This document shows, piece by piece, positions 1 through 9,031 of a stretch of 64,000 nt of DNA. How positions within the stretch are numbered: position 1 is the stretch's first letter; each line of letters begins with the position of its first letter. The notes beneath the pieces are model-generated. The model saw only the letters and a program-made list of their open reading frames with translations, ran no database searches and was not told where the DNA came from. The DNA is from Terriglobia bacterium. GTDB taxonomy: Bacteria > Acidobacteriota > Terriglobia > Terriglobales > Acidobacteriaceae. Where the stretch lies: contig JAIQFP010000020.1 of the NCBI GenBank assembly GCA_020073165.1, positions 1 through 64,000 on the forward strand, read 5' to 3'. The position numbers and the translations under genes were made by a program.

Positions 1-2
1 AC

Positions 3-2261
3 GCTCGCACTGACCTTCATGCGGCCGGGTCGGTGCTGTATGAAATGGCCACCGGGCAGCGCCCGTTCGCCGAGGTGGAACGCTCGCAACTGATCGGTGC
101 GATTCTGCAGCGTTCTCCGGTAGCGCCCACTGTGCTGAATCCCAAGGTATCGCCAGAACTGGAGCGGATCATCGGGAAGTGCCTGGAGAAGGAACCAGAG
201 AACCGTTACCAGTCGGCGAAGGAACTGGCGGTGGATCTGCGGCGTTTGAGCACGCCTGCTATCGCCACCCAGACCTCGGTCCGAAGACAAGTCCGTGAAT
301 CCCTCTCCTGGAGAATCATCTTGGTCCTGGGTGTGACCGTGGCTGTGCTTCTGGGGGCTGGGGTACAACTGCTCCGCTCGCGGCACACCCACGCCCTGAC
401 GGAGCGTGACACGGTTGTGCTCGCCGATTTTGCCAACAGCACGGGCGATGCGGTATTCGACGACACGCTGAAGACAGGGCTCAGCCTTTCCTTGCGACAG
501 TCGCCTTTCCTCGATGTGCTCTCCGACGGCAAAATCGCGGCGATCTTGCAACTGATGACCCGTCCGGCCAGCACAGAACTCACGCCCGAGGTGGCTCGCG
601 AGGTCTGCCAGCGGGCGGGCAGCAAGGCCTACCTTGCCGGATCGATTGGCGGTCTGGGCAGCGCCTATGTGCTGGGGCTGAAGGCGGTAAATTGCCAGAA
701 CGGCGACACGCTGGCGCAGGAGCAGGTCACGGCGGCGTCCAAGGAGAAGGTGCTGGACGCACTAGGCGGGGCGGCGTCCAAGCTGCGCGGCGAACTGGGC
801 GAATCGCTCACTTCAGTTCAGAAGTTTGATGTCCCGCTGGAACAAGCCACCACGCCATCGCTGGAGGCGTTGAAAGCCTACAGCCTAGGATTGAAGACTA
901 CGAAAGGGGACGCCGCCGCTCTGCCTTTCTTCAAGCGGGCGGTGGAACTTGATCCGAATTTTGCCTTAGGCTACCACCAAGTGGGCGTGGCCTACGTCAA
1001 TCTGGGCGAGCAAGGGCGAGCTGGCGAGTATCTGACCAAAGCATTCCGGTTGCGGGAGCATACCAGCGAGCGGGAAAAGCTGACGATCGCCGCCAACTAC
1101 TATCGGCTTGTAACTGGGGAACTGGATAAGGCGGCTCAGATATATCAGGAGGCGATTGAGAGCTACCCACGGGGTTTCCCAGGTTTTTATAGCAGTTTGG
1201 GCTTGTTGTACGCTGAACAGGGACAGTATGAGAAAGCCGCGGAGATCGCTAGGCAAGCCGTGCACCTTATGCCGGATCAAGTAAGTATCTACGTAAACCT
1301 CGCCAACGACACGGTCGCCTTGCAGCGCTTCGACGAGGCGCGGCGGATCATCCACGAGGTGCAGGCGCGGAAACAGGATAATTTGATACTCCGCAATGCG
1401 CTCTATGCTCTTGCCTTTCTGGGAGCGGACTCCGCGGCGATGGCAGAACAGCAACAGTGGTTTGCAGGCAAGACAGACTATGAGAACTATGGACTTGCGC
1501 TCGTATCCGACACCGAGGCATACGCCGGGCATGTCGGCAGGGCACGTGAACTGACCAAGCGGGCCGTTAGCTCTGCCGTGCGGTTTGACAGCAGGGAAAT
1601 GGGGGCAGTCTATTTGGCGATTGCTGCTCAGCGAGAAGCCGCTTACGGCAATCCCACAAAAGCTCGGCGGTCAGCGGCAGAGGCTCTCAAGCTTGCTCCC
1701 ACCAGTTCAGGGGCCGAAGCCGAAGCCGCGCTTGCGTTTGCGATGGCGGGCGATACAGCGCGAGCCGAGTCTGTGACCCAAGACTTAGGGAAACGCTTCC
1801 CGCTGGACACCCAGATGCAGTCGCTTTGGCTGCCAGCGATTCAGGCGCAACTGGCGCTGGATAGAAAGAACCCGGCTGTCGCCCTCAATGCCCTGCAAGC
1901 TGCTTCCCCCATTGAGTTGGGGCAAATTCTGTTCGTCCTCAACATTTCCTGCCTCTATCCGGTATATGTACGCGGAGAGGCATACTTGGCAGCCGGGCAA
2001 GGCAGTGCGGCCGCCGCCGAGTTTCAGAAGATTCTCGACCACAGCGGGGTCGTCTGGAACTGCTGGACGGGAGCGTTAGCGCATCTGGGAGTGGCGCGGG
2101 CCAACGCCTTGCAGTCGAGAACCTCGCAGGGAGCCGATGCCGATGCTGCCCGCGACCGGGCACTCACCGCCTACAAAGACTTTCTCACGCTGTGGAAAGA
2201 CGCTGACCCCGACATCCCCATCCTGAAGCAAGCCAAGGCGGAGTACGCGAAGCTGAAGTAG
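3..2261 (+). CDS. Ser/Thr protein kinase with TPR sensor region, 5' end outside window
   Basis: The reading frame is open from the left edge, so the N-terminal kinase lobe is missing. The first 85 or so codons are the C-lobe of a Hanks-type kinase: a degenerate RTDLHAAGSVLYEMATG stretch (subdomain IX), then PELERIIGKCLEKEPENRY, as in acidobacterial PknB-like kinases. A single membrane helix (about nt 312-375) follows, then a periplasmic part with a VVLADFANSTGDAVFDDTL-type domain and several TPR units up to the stop. This is the usual cytoplasmic kinase/TM/extracytoplasmic TPR layout and suggests a sensor kinase of unknown ligand. Catalytic residues cannot be checked. Confidence 0.88.
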   Translation, partial: ARTDLHAAGSVLYEMATGQRPFAEVERSQLIGAILQRSPVAPTVLNPKVSPELERIIGKCLEKEPENRYQSAKELAVDLRRLSTPAIATQTSVRRQVRESLSWRIILVLGVTVAVLLGAGVQLLRSRHTHALTERDTVVLADFANSTGDAVFDDTLKTGLSLSLRQSPFLDVLSDGKIAAILQLMTRPASTELTPEVAREVCQRAGSKAYLAGSIGGLGSAYVLGLKAVNCQNGDTLAQEQVTAASKEKVLDALGGAASKLRGELGESLTSVQKFDVPLEQATTPSLEALKAYSLGLKTTKGDAAALPFFKRAVELDPNFALGYHQVGVAYVNLGEQGRAGEYLTKAFRLREHTSEREKLTIAANYYRLVTGELDKAAQIYQEAIESYPRGFPGFYSSLGLLYAEQGQYEKAAEIARQAVHLMPDQVSIYVNLANDTVALQRFDEARRIIHEVQARKQDNLILRNALYALAFLGADSAAMAEQQQWFAGKTDYENYGLALVSDTEAYAGHVGRARELTKRAVSSAVRFDSREMGAVYLAIAAQREAAYGNPTKARRSAAEALKLAPTSSGAEAEAALAFAMAGDTARAESVTQDLGKRFPLDTQMQSLWLPAIQAQLALDRKNPAVALNALQAASPIELGQILFVLNISCLYPVYVRGEAYLAAGQGSAAAAEFQKILDHSGVVWNCWTGALAHLGVARANALQSRTSQGADADAARDRALTAYKDFLTLWKDADPDIPILKQAKAEYAKLK

Positions 2262-2385
2262 CTGAAGAAGTTCTTCCTCGTCGCATACTGTTCAGCGATA
2301 GTCGACGTAATCAGACGATTGCACCTGACCGTCCATTGCGAGATAGGTGCTGGGGCCATCGCGGCCGCAACCGCGATGGCGTCCC

Positions 2386-3453
2386 CTACTTGTTGATGTC
2401 CTGCTTGTCCTCCAACCGCTTAGCCAAAGCCTGCAGCGGCTGTTTTTGGGGTTCCGGGGCGGCGGCGATGGCAGCCTTTATTTCCTGTGCAGCCTTGGCA
2501 AAGTCCCCTTGCCCGGAATACATGCGCGCCAGGCCGACGTGGACGATCCACTGGTCGGGATTCTTCTTGGCGTTCTGCTGGAAGATCTGGAAAGCCTCCG
2601 CCTGCTTGCCCTGACCCTGGAGCTGGCGGGCGTAGGTGTGCATCTGGATGGCGTTGGCCATGCCGAGGGCCCTGTTCCTGGCGGTGGTGGCGTCATCCTT
2701 CTTGCCCATGGCATCCAGGAGGTTGGCCTTGGTCATCAGGTTGTCGTAACGCTCTTCCACCTGAATCGAGCGGTCCGAGTCGCGAACACCTTCCTCGTAG
2801 TTGACTTTCTCCGCCAGCCAGTAGTTGGCGGCATCATCCCAGCCCTCCCAGGTGTATTGGGCCAGGCCGCGAAGCTGCTTTTGCAGGCTGGCCTGCACTA
2901 CGTCGTGGGTGTTGACGCCGATCTTGACCGGGACCGCCACTTTTTCCCAGCGCAGGGTAAGTACGGTGGCATCGGGCTTCACCTCATCGAAGTCGTAGGT
3001 GAGCGCTTCGTGCATGTCGGCGGGCAGCGGCTTGACGTTGACGCGCAGGGCATCTTCGGTCTGGTTGTAGGTGAAGCTTCCCCAGGAGGTGAAGTTCTTC
3101 GAGAAGATGATGGTCCACTCATTCTCCGCCGGGATCATGTGCAGGCCGTAGGTTCCTTTGGGCAGCGCCTGGCCTTCAATGGTGACGGGATCGCTGAAGG
3201 CAATGGTGGTGTTCTCATTTGCGCCGGCACGCCAGACCTGGCCATAGGGAACGAGGCCGCCCCAGACTTTGCGTCCGTTCACCAGCGGGCGGTGGTAGTT
3301 GATGGTGATGTCGGTGATGCCGACGCGCTGGGTGAGCACAGCATGCTGGCTGGGACGGGGCAGGTCCAGCACTGTCGATTGGGCGTGGGCCAGGGGAAGC
3401 AGCGAAAGTGAGATCTCGATCACCAGTAAAGCAAGCAACGAGCGTTTGAGCAC
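2386..3453 (-). CDS. DUF2911 domain protein with C-terminal TPR-like region, exported
   Basis: 355 residues. An N-terminal hydrophobic segment ending in AHA-Q fits a Sec signal peptide. Residues about 35-190 match the DUF2911 pattern (PRPSQHAVLTQRVG, INYHRPLVNGRKVWG, GQVWRAGANENTTI, PKGTYGLHMIP). The C-terminal third is helical with TPR-like spacing. The start is GTG, preceded at 8 nt by AAGGAGG, a strong ribosome binding site. The gene is divergent from the MacB-like permeases. The biochemical role of DUF2911 is unknown; members are common in Acidobacteriota and Bacteroidota. Confidence 0.85.
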   Translation of the reverse strand: MLKRSLLALLVIEISLSLLPLAHAQSTVLDLPRPSQHAVLTQRVGITDITINYHRPLVNGRKVWGGLVPYGQVWRAGANENTTIAFSDPVTIEGQALPKGTYGLHMIPAENEWTIIFSKNFTSWGSFTYNQTEDALRVNVKPLPADMHEALTYDFDEVKPDATVLTLRWEKVAVPVKIGVNTHDVVQASLQKQLRGLAQYTWEGWDDAANYWLAEKVNYEEGVRDSDRSIQVEERYDNLMTKANLLDAMGKKDDATTARNRALGMANAIQMHTYARQLQGQGKQAEAFQIFQQNAKKNPDQWIVHVGLARMYSGQGDFAKAAQEIKAAIAAAPEPQKQPLQALAKRLEDKQDINK

Positions 3454-3716
3454 GATGTGAACCTCCTTGGCGGAACGTTGTTGGGCACCGGAATGGATAG
3501 GAAAACGAACGGTTAGACGGTAGACGTGGCGATCCGGTTAGCAAGTGAGTTCAGGCTCCTGGCTATCTTCTTGGCCTGAAAGGCCGTCTAAGTCAATGGT
3601 GCGAGGGGATTGCGGGAACCTGGGGCCATGCCCTTGCGTATAAAGGATCAGAGGCGGGGGAGTTGGGACTACCCGTCCGAAGCAGCGGCCCCGACGCGCA
3701 CGTGGGGCAGACTCTT

Positions 3717-4964
3717 ATGCGAGCACTCCTGGATATCGTTCGGCAGTCGCTGGCTACCTTGTGGGCGCACAAGCTGCGTTCCTTCCTGACCATGTTTGGC
3801 ATTGCCTGGGGCGTGGGATCGCTGCTTTTGCTGGTGGGTCTGGGCGAGGGCTTCCGCAGCGGGCAGCAGCGCAACCTGGCGGAACTGGGCCAGGACATCA
3901 TGTTTGGCTTTCCCGGGCGGATTCCGGCGGTCGAGGGTAGTCTGCAATCGGGGCGTCCTTATTACTTCACCTACGATGATTACCTTGCCGTCCGCAGCCA
4001 GGCGAAGTTCCTGAAGGCGGTGTCGCCGGTGCTGAACCGGGAGGACATCCGCGCGGTCAGTGAGTTTGGCAGCACCAATGGGCAAGTGTTTGGGGTGGCG
4101 CCAGACTACGACAACATCCGTAATGTGCCGGTGAATCCGGGTCGCTGGTTCAACGAGGAAGACAACAACGAGCACCGCCGGGTGGCAATCGTCGGCTGGG
4201 AGCTGCTCAAGAAGATGTTCCCCGGACGGCCGGCGGTGGGCAGCACGATCCTGCTGAACGGGATTCGTTTCGACGTGATCGGCGTGGTGGAGAAGATCGG
4301 CAAGGAAGGCAACAACGGTACCAACGCGCGGATTTTTGTGCCGATCGAAACCATGCGGATGCTGTTTCCGCTGAAGGCGGAGAACACCGAGAATGCGATT
4401 TCCTTCATCAACTACCGGCCGCTGACCAAGGAACAGCATCTGGAGGCCAAGCAGGAGGTGCACGAGATTCTCGCGCGCCGTCACGGCTTCGATCCCAAGA
4501 TCGAGGATGCCTTCCAGGACTGGGACACCATCGAAGGTTCGATGCGGGTGGGAAAGATTTTTGACGCGATGGATTGGTTCCTTGGGGTAGTCGGCGTGGT
4601 GACGCTGGCTCTGGGCGCGATCGGCATCATCAACATCATGCTGGTGTCGGTCACCGAGCGTACCAAGGAGATCGGGCTGCGCAAGGCACTGGGCGCCACC
4701 TATCGCAACATTCTTACCCAGTTTTTCATTGAAGGGGCGTTTCTGGCGACCTTCAGCGGGGGGATCGGCCTGGCCATCTCCGCGGGCTTCATGACCATGC
4801 TGGCGCAATTGCCATCGCCGGATGGCTTCGACACGCCGCGCGTTGTGCCCTCTTCGGCGATTACCGCGATTTTGTGCCTCGCCATTGCCGGCGTCGCCGC
4901 TGGTTTGTATCCCGCCCGCAAGGCGGCGCTGCTTCCCCCGGTGGAAGCGTTGCGATCGGAGTAA
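3717..4964 (+). CDS. ABC transporter permease, MacB/FtsX type (first of pair)
   Basis: About 415 residues. The N-terminal helix (SLATLWAHKLRSFLTMFGI) is followed by a large periplasmic MacB_PCD-type domain and three C-terminal helices carrying the FtsX signature (GAIGIINIMLVSVTERTKEIGLRKALGA). I chose ATG 3717 because the family begins a few residues before this helix; an upstream in-frame start at 3663 would add 18 unconserved residues. The downstream paralogue starts 3 bp after the stop. No ATPase lies next to the pair, so the motor is encoded elsewhere. Substrate unknown; the family exports macrolides, peptides or lipids. Confidence 0.9.
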   Translation: MRALLDIVRQSLATLWAHKLRSFLTMFGIAWGVGSLLLLVGLGEGFRSGQQRNLAELGQDIMFGFPGRIPAVEGSLQSGRPYYFTYDDYLAVRSQAKFLKAVSPVLNREDIRAVSEFGSTNGQVFGVAPDYDNIRNVPVNPGRWFNEEDNNEHRRVAIVGWELLKKMFPGRPAVGSTILLNGIRFDVIGVVEKIGKEGNNGTNARIFVPIETMRMLFPLKAENTENAISFINYRPLTKEQHLEAKQEVHEILARRHGFDPKIEDAFQDWDTIEGSMRVGKIFDAMDWFLGVVGVVTLALGAIGIINIMLVSVTERTKEIGLRKALGATYRNILTQFFIEGAFLATFSGGIGLAISAGFMTMLAQLPSPDGFDTPRVVPSSAITAILCLAIAGVAAGLYPARKAALLPPVEALRSE

Positions 4965-4967
4965 TGC

Positions 4968-6206
4968 ATGTTTGGTGAACTAGGGAAACAGGCCTACAAC
5001 GCGTTGCGGCACAACCGCCGGCGATCGTTCCTCACCATGCTGGGCATGGCCTGGGGCATCGCGACGGTGGTGCTGCTGCTGGCCTACGGCTCGGGCTTCC
5101 AGCGCGGTTTGATGGTGGCCTTCCGCACGTTTGGCGGCAACCTGATCGCGATCTTTCCCGGACGGACTTCGTTGCAGGCCGGCGGCAGCAAGGCGGGGAC
5201 AGAGATCAAGCTGACCATGGACGATCTCGAGTACCTACGCGCCGAGGTACCCGCGATCCAGCGTATGTCGCCTGAAGTGGACAAGCAGAGCGTGGTGGCG
5301 TACGGCACGCGCAGCGCCAGTTACAACATTCGCGGCACGTATTCCAGCTACCAGAAAGTCCGCAATGTCGAGGTGGCGGAAGGCAGCTTCTTCGGCGAGC
5401 GGGAAGATTTCACTCATAGCCGTGTCGCCGTGCTGGGCTATGACGTCAAGAAGAAACTCTTCTCCGGGCAGAATGCGCTGGGCGAGAGTGTGCGTATCGA
5501 CGGCATTTCCTACCAGGTCATCGGCGTGCTCAATCACATGATCCAGGACGGCGACGACAACATGAACGGCATGGTGTACGTGCCGTTCAGCGCCATGAGT
5601 GACCTGAAGAATACTTACTACCTGGATGCGATCGGTCTGGATTACGAGGGAGACCACGCCAAAGTGGCCAAGGCGGTGCGCGATTCCATGGCCTACCATC
5701 ACAACTTCGATCCCAAAGATGACCGGGCGGTGTTCGTGTTTGATGCGGTAAAAGACCTGGCCGATCTGACGGTGATCACGGTTGGGATCAAAGTGCTGCT
5801 GGGATTCATTGGGCTGCTCACGTTGGGCATCGGCGGCGTGGGGCTGATGAATATCATGCTGGTGTCGGTGACGCAGCGCACGCGCGAGATCGGGGTGGAG
5901 AAGGCGCTGGGGGCGCGCAAATGGCACATCCTTTTTCAATTCCTGGCCGAAGCGCTGGTGATCACCTTCCTGGGCGGGCTGGCGGGCGTGGCGCTGGCGT
6001 ACCTGGTTTCGTGGTCGGGGGGCTCGCTGCCATTGTGGAGCGCCTTTATCGAGAATGCCGATGAAGGCGACATCCACCTCCTCATCGACTCGGGGACCCT
6101 GATGGGGGCAACGGCCATCCTGAGCTTCGTGGGAATCGTGAGCGGGATGCTGCCCGCGATCAAGGCGGCGCGGCTGGATCCGATCGAGGCGCTAAGGTAC
6201 GAATAA
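4968..6206 (+). CDS. ABC transporter permease, MacB/FtsX type (second of pair)
   Basis: 412 residues with the same architecture as the gene before it: N-terminal helix (NALRHNRRRSFLTMLGMAWG), periplasmic core, three C-terminal helices, FtsX motif GVGLMNIMLVSVTQRTREIG. It starts at ATG 4968, 3 bp after the upstream stop, so the two are almost certainly co-translated and may form a heterodimer. The two proteins clearly derive from one ancestor. A GC-rich hairpin (6235-6253) follows the stop. Confidence 0.9.
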   Translation: MFGELGKQAYNALRHNRRRSFLTMLGMAWGIATVVLLLAYGSGFQRGLMVAFRTFGGNLIAIFPGRTSLQAGGSKAGTEIKLTMDDLEYLRAEVPAIQRMSPEVDKQSVVAYGTRSASYNIRGTYSSYQKVRNVEVAEGSFFGEREDFTHSRVAVLGYDVKKKLFSGQNALGESVRIDGISYQVIGVLNHMIQDGDDNMNGMVYVPFSAMSDLKNTYYLDAIGLDYEGDHAKVAKAVRDSMAYHHNFDPKDDRAVFVFDAVKDLADLTVITVGIKVLLGFIGLLTLGIGGVGLMNIMLVSVTQRTREIGVEKALGARKWHILFQFLAEALVITFLGGLAGVALAYLVSWSGGSLPLWSAFIENADEGDIHLLIDSGTLMGATAILSFVGIVSGMLPAIKAARLDPIEALRYE

Positions 6207-6234
6207 CGTAGCGCGGGCGTCCCGTCGGCTGTCG

Positions 6235-6253
6235 CGGGGGCACACCGCCCCCG
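6235..6253. repeat. GC-rich hairpin after permease pair
   Basis: A perfect 7-bp stem (CGGGGGC, 5-nt loop, GCCCCCG) with no T-run. It could end transcription of the permease pair by a Rho-assisted route, or be one of the GC-rich intergenic hairpins seen elsewhere here (30905, 42665, 45304, 48340, 53073). Confidence 0.6.
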
Positions 6254-6294
6254 GATCGTCCATCTTTGAAATTCCAAGTCGGGCAGACTCCCGC

Positions 6295-6300
6295 TAAAAT
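6295..6300 (+). promoter_or_regulatory. -10 box 6 nt before GTG start: candidate leaderless promoter
   Basis: TAAAAT ends 6 nt before GTG 6307. With the usual 6-7 nt from -10 box to start site, the transcript would begin at the start codon. No convincing -35 at 17 nt. The same geometry occurs at 12704, 20453 (minus strand), 24025 and 47093. Confidence 0.45.
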
Positions 6301-6306
6301 CATCGC

Positions 6307-6606
6307 GTGCCAGAAGCAAACCATCGATTGGACCGCGTCCTTGCCCAACTGCGCCTATACGAGCATCCTCTGCTGGAATTCGGCGCGCAGGCCAAGGGCG
6401 ATGCAGTAGAAGTCATCATTAACTTCAAGAATCCGGCAGTTCCCGTACACACCTATTATTTTGACCTGCACCCGCGCGATCTGGACCATCCCCAGTTCGA
6501 GTGGACCTTCCAGCGCCAGCTTTACGATTGCCTGCACGATTATCTGATTGAAATGTTCACGCGCACGCCGCAGAACCGCGCCGAGCGCCAGCGGGAAGGC
6601 CTGTGA
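6307..6606 (+). CDS. conserved hypothetical protein, 99 aa
   Basis: Small soluble protein beginning at GTG, with no signal peptide or membrane segment. The middle is a plausible alpha/beta fold (GDAVEVIINFKNPAVPVHTYYFDL) and the end is an amphipathic helix. I do not recognise a family. Its last codons overlap the GTG of the MidA-like methyltransferase (GTGA overlap at 6603), so the two are translationally coupled and probably functionally linked. No ribosome binding site is visible before the start; a -10 box lies 6 nt upstream, consistent with a leaderless message. Confidence 0.75.
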   Translation: MPEANHRLDRVLAQLRLYEHPLLEFGAQAKGDAVEVIINFKNPAVPVHTYYFDLHPRDLDHPQFEWTFQRQLYDCLHDYLIEMFTRTPQNRAERQREGL

Positions 6607-7721
6607 CCCTGCGGGAGAAGATCGAGCAGGAGATCCGCGAGCGCGGACCGATGCCGTTTTCGCGTTACATGGAGATGTGCCTTTACGATCCAGAACTCGG
6701 CTATTACTCGCGCCATGCGGAGCAGTTTGGGAAAGCCGGAGACTTCTATACCTCTAGCGATGTGCATGCGGTGTTCGGGCGTCTGCTGGCGCGGCAGTTC
6801 GACGAGATGTGGCGCGCCTTAGGTTCGCCGGAGCGGATCGAGTTGCTCGAGCTCGGCCCGGGGCGCGGGCTGTTTGCCCGGGATGTGCTGGACTGGTCGG
6901 AGAATAAGTTTCCGGAGTTCTTTCAGGCTCTGCACTACAGGCTGGCAGAGAACTCGCCGGCACTGCGCGAGCGATTACAGACGACTCTGAAGCAGGCTTT
7001 CGCGGCAGGGAAGGCTTCGATGGCTGAGGTAGGCCCTTGTTCTGGGCCCTGCATCCTCTTCGCTAACGAATTCTTCGATGCGCTCCCGGTCGAGGTGGTC
7101 AGCTCCAAAGGTGGGTTACGGATCGTGGCTCGAGACGGGCGATTCGAGGAAGCCTGGGCTCCGGCGAGTGCGGAAGAGCTGGAGTTTGTCGACCGCTACA
7201 GCGTGCATCCCGAGGACGGGGAGCGCGTCGAGGTTCCTCTGGTCGCGCAACAATACATGTCGCAGCTTGCCGCGAACCTGCAGCGTGGTTTCCTGATCGT
7301 CATCGACTATGGCTACACCCGCCAGGAGCAACTCGCGGGACGACATCGCGGGACGGTGATGGCCTATCGCCAGCACTCGGCCAGCGCCAATCCTTACCAA
7401 GCTCCTGGTGAGCAGGACATCACCGCGCATGTGAACTTCACCGCGCTGGCAGCTGCGGCGCAGCAGAATGGCATGCAAGTGCAGCCGCTACTGACGCAAT
7501 CCCAGTTTCTGATGGGCATCGGCGAGCAGAACCAATTCGCAGATGCCTTTGAAGAATGCCGGCTGCCGCAGGAGCGCGCCAAGGTTGCGCTGCAACTCAA
7601 ACATCTGGTGACCCCGGCGGGAATGGGGGAGAGCTTTCATGTGCTGGTCGCAAGCAAGGGGGCGGACCAGGCCGGCACCGCCGGTCTTAGTGGTCTTAGC
7701 TTTGGCAAGGGCCGCGTGTAG
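6603..7721 (+). CDS. MidA/NDUFAF7-family SAM-dependent methyltransferase
   Basis: 372 residues. The N-terminus (IRERGPMPFSRYMEMCLYDP), YYS and KAGDFYTSSDVHAVFGRLLA are characteristic of the MidA/NDUFAF7 (DUF185) family. The SAM site is visible at LLELGPGRGLFARDVL. The mitochondrial member methylates an arginine of a complex I subunit (NDUFS2). A bacterial role in NADH dehydrogenase assembly is inference, and no nuo gene is in this window. The gene overlaps the preceding 99-aa gene by 4 bp. Confidence 0.88.
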   Translation: MTLREKIEQEIRERGPMPFSRYMEMCLYDPELGYYSRHAEQFGKAGDFYTSSDVHAVFGRLLARQFDEMWRALGSPERIELLELGPGRGLFARDVLDWSENKFPEFFQALHYRLAENSPALRERLQTTLKQAFAAGKASMAEVGPCSGPCILFANEFFDALPVEVVSSKGGLRIVARDGRFEEAWAPASAEELEFVDRYSVHPEDGERVEVPLVAQQYMSQLAANLQRGFLIVIDYGYTRQEQLAGRHRGTVMAYRQHSASANPYQAPGEQDITAHVNFTALAAAAQQNGMQVQPLLTQSQFLMGIGEQNQFADAFEECRLPQERAKVALQLKHLVTPAGMGESFHVLVASKGADQAGTAGLSGLSFGKGRV

Positions 7722-7755
7722 CTGCGAAACCCGCTCCAGTGACGGGAATTCGAGG

Positions 7756-7761
7756 TATAAT
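7756..7761 (+). promoter_or_regulatory. -10 element for BNR-repeat protein gene
   Basis: A perfect TATAAT lies 20 nt upstream of GTG 7782, with a GGAGG ribosome binding site in between. No clear -35 hexamer is seen. Confidence 0.4.
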
Positions 7762-7781
7762 CCCCAGCCACTGGAGGCGCT

Positions 7782-8945
7782 GTGAAGACCTGCTCACGCT
7801 ACCTATCCATCCCGGTGCTGGTTGCAATCCTGATTGCTCTTGCGGCAGCGCAGTCCTCAGAGGACGCTGCTCCGGTCACCCATCACGTCGCCGCCCAGGC
7901 CCCGGTTCTCGGGCCATCGCGCCAGATGGGTGCAGATCGAGCGTCGCCGCCGGCCGGCTCGCACTTCACCGGGATCGTCAACGCCGCGCCGAATCCCTGG
8001 ATGTTGCAGGCCACGCTGCCCGGCGCCGTCATTCACGATATTTCCTTCCCGACTGCGCGGGTAGGATACGCCGCCGCCGAGTTGGGCCAGGTGTGGAAAA
8101 CCACCAACGGGGGCACGACTTGGAAAGAGATCCTGAACGTGGGTTTTCCTTACTACTGGTTTGGTGTCAAGGCGCTGAGCGCGAACCTGGTGGTCATCTC
8201 AGGTTTCAACGATTCCAACTTTGAGGGCATCCTGCGCTGGAGCCAGGATGGCGGCACCACCTGGTCCTCCGATGTGATTTTGACCACCAGTGGCTGGTCG
8301 TATCGCACCCGCTTCGCCAACGGCCAGGACGGACTGGTGATGGACGGTCTCAACCTCGACGCAGCCAATGCCGCACACTACACCACCGATGGCGGAGCGG
8401 CCGCGGCGGATTGGACCGCAGACGTCCCTGACCCGGCGGGCGGCTGGTTCGGCAACCAGTTCAGTTTGCTCTCCAACCTGCACGCGCGCACGTCTGGGAT
8501 TACATACTGCGACAGCCCGAACGGGGGCCAAACCTGGAGTTGTGGCCCGTCGGTGGATTCGGTTTTCGACGGCCCGGTTTTCTTCGTCAACGACACCAAC
8601 GGCTGGGTGGGGGGCGGGGAAATCTCGCCCGCGGTGGAAGGCTGGGTGCATCGCACCGCCAATGGAGGGACCACGTGGAGCGGCCGCACCCTCGATAGCC
8701 CGTGGCCGATTCGCGAAATCCGCTTTCTTACAGCGAAGATGGGTTGGGCGGCGGGTGGGAATCTCTATACGGCAGTGGGCGGCATCTACTTCAGCCGCGA
8801 CGGCGGCCAGACCTGGTCGCTCGATGTGAACACCAGCGCGGAGATGGACGCCTGCGACTCCCGGACTTCAGGCACGCACTTCCAGGTCTGGTGTGCCGGG
8901 TATAACTCCTCATCCAATGGTGTGGTGTACACCTTGAAGCACTAG
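7782..8945 (+). CDS. secreted BNR/Ycf48-like beta-propeller protein
   Basis: 387 residues starting at GTG, with GGAGG 6 nt upstream and a hydrophobic signal segment (VLVAILIALAAAQ). At least five Asp-box-type motifs are visible: TTNGGTTW, SQDGGTTW, SPNGGQTW, TANGGTTW, SRDGGQTW. These mark the turns of a sialidase-like or Ycf48-like propeller. No sialidase catalytic set (Arg triad, Tyr/Glu) is evident, so a structural or binding role outside the cytoplasm is more likely than an enzyme. A second secreted propeller-type protein follows on the same strand. Confidence 0.82.
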   Translation: MKTCSRYLSIPVLVAILIALAAAQSSEDAAPVTHHVAAQAPVLGPSRQMGADRASPPAGSHFTGIVNAAPNPWMLQATLPGAVIHDISFPTARVGYAAAELGQVWKTTNGGTTWKEILNVGFPYYWFGVKALSANLVVISGFNDSNFEGILRWSQDGGTTWSSDVILTTSGWSYRTRFANGQDGLVMDGLNLDAANAAHYTTDGGAAAADWTADVPDPAGGWFGNQFSLLSNLHARTSGITYCDSPNGGQTWSCGPSVDSVFDGPVFFVNDTNGWVGGGEISPAVEGWVHRTANGGTTWSGRTLDSPWPIREIRFLTAKMGWAAGGNLYTAVGGIYFSRDGGQTWSLDVNTSAEMDACDSRTSGTHFQVWCAGYNSSSNGVVYTLKH

Positions 8946-9031
8946 CAGGATTCTCGTATAGGGCGAAGAGCGTTGATCTTGAAGGTCTCCTCGACTTTTC
9001 CCGGGGAAAACATGACTTGCCGGAGGCTGAT

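Noticed and set aside
2347-3411. 354-codon plus-strand frame opposite the DUF2911 gene
   Set aside because: The minus frame has DUF2911 motifs, a signal peptide and a strong ribosome binding site; this one is its shadow.
7782-8945. Sialidase
   Set aside because: Only Asp-box repeats are present; no catalytic Arg triad could be traced.
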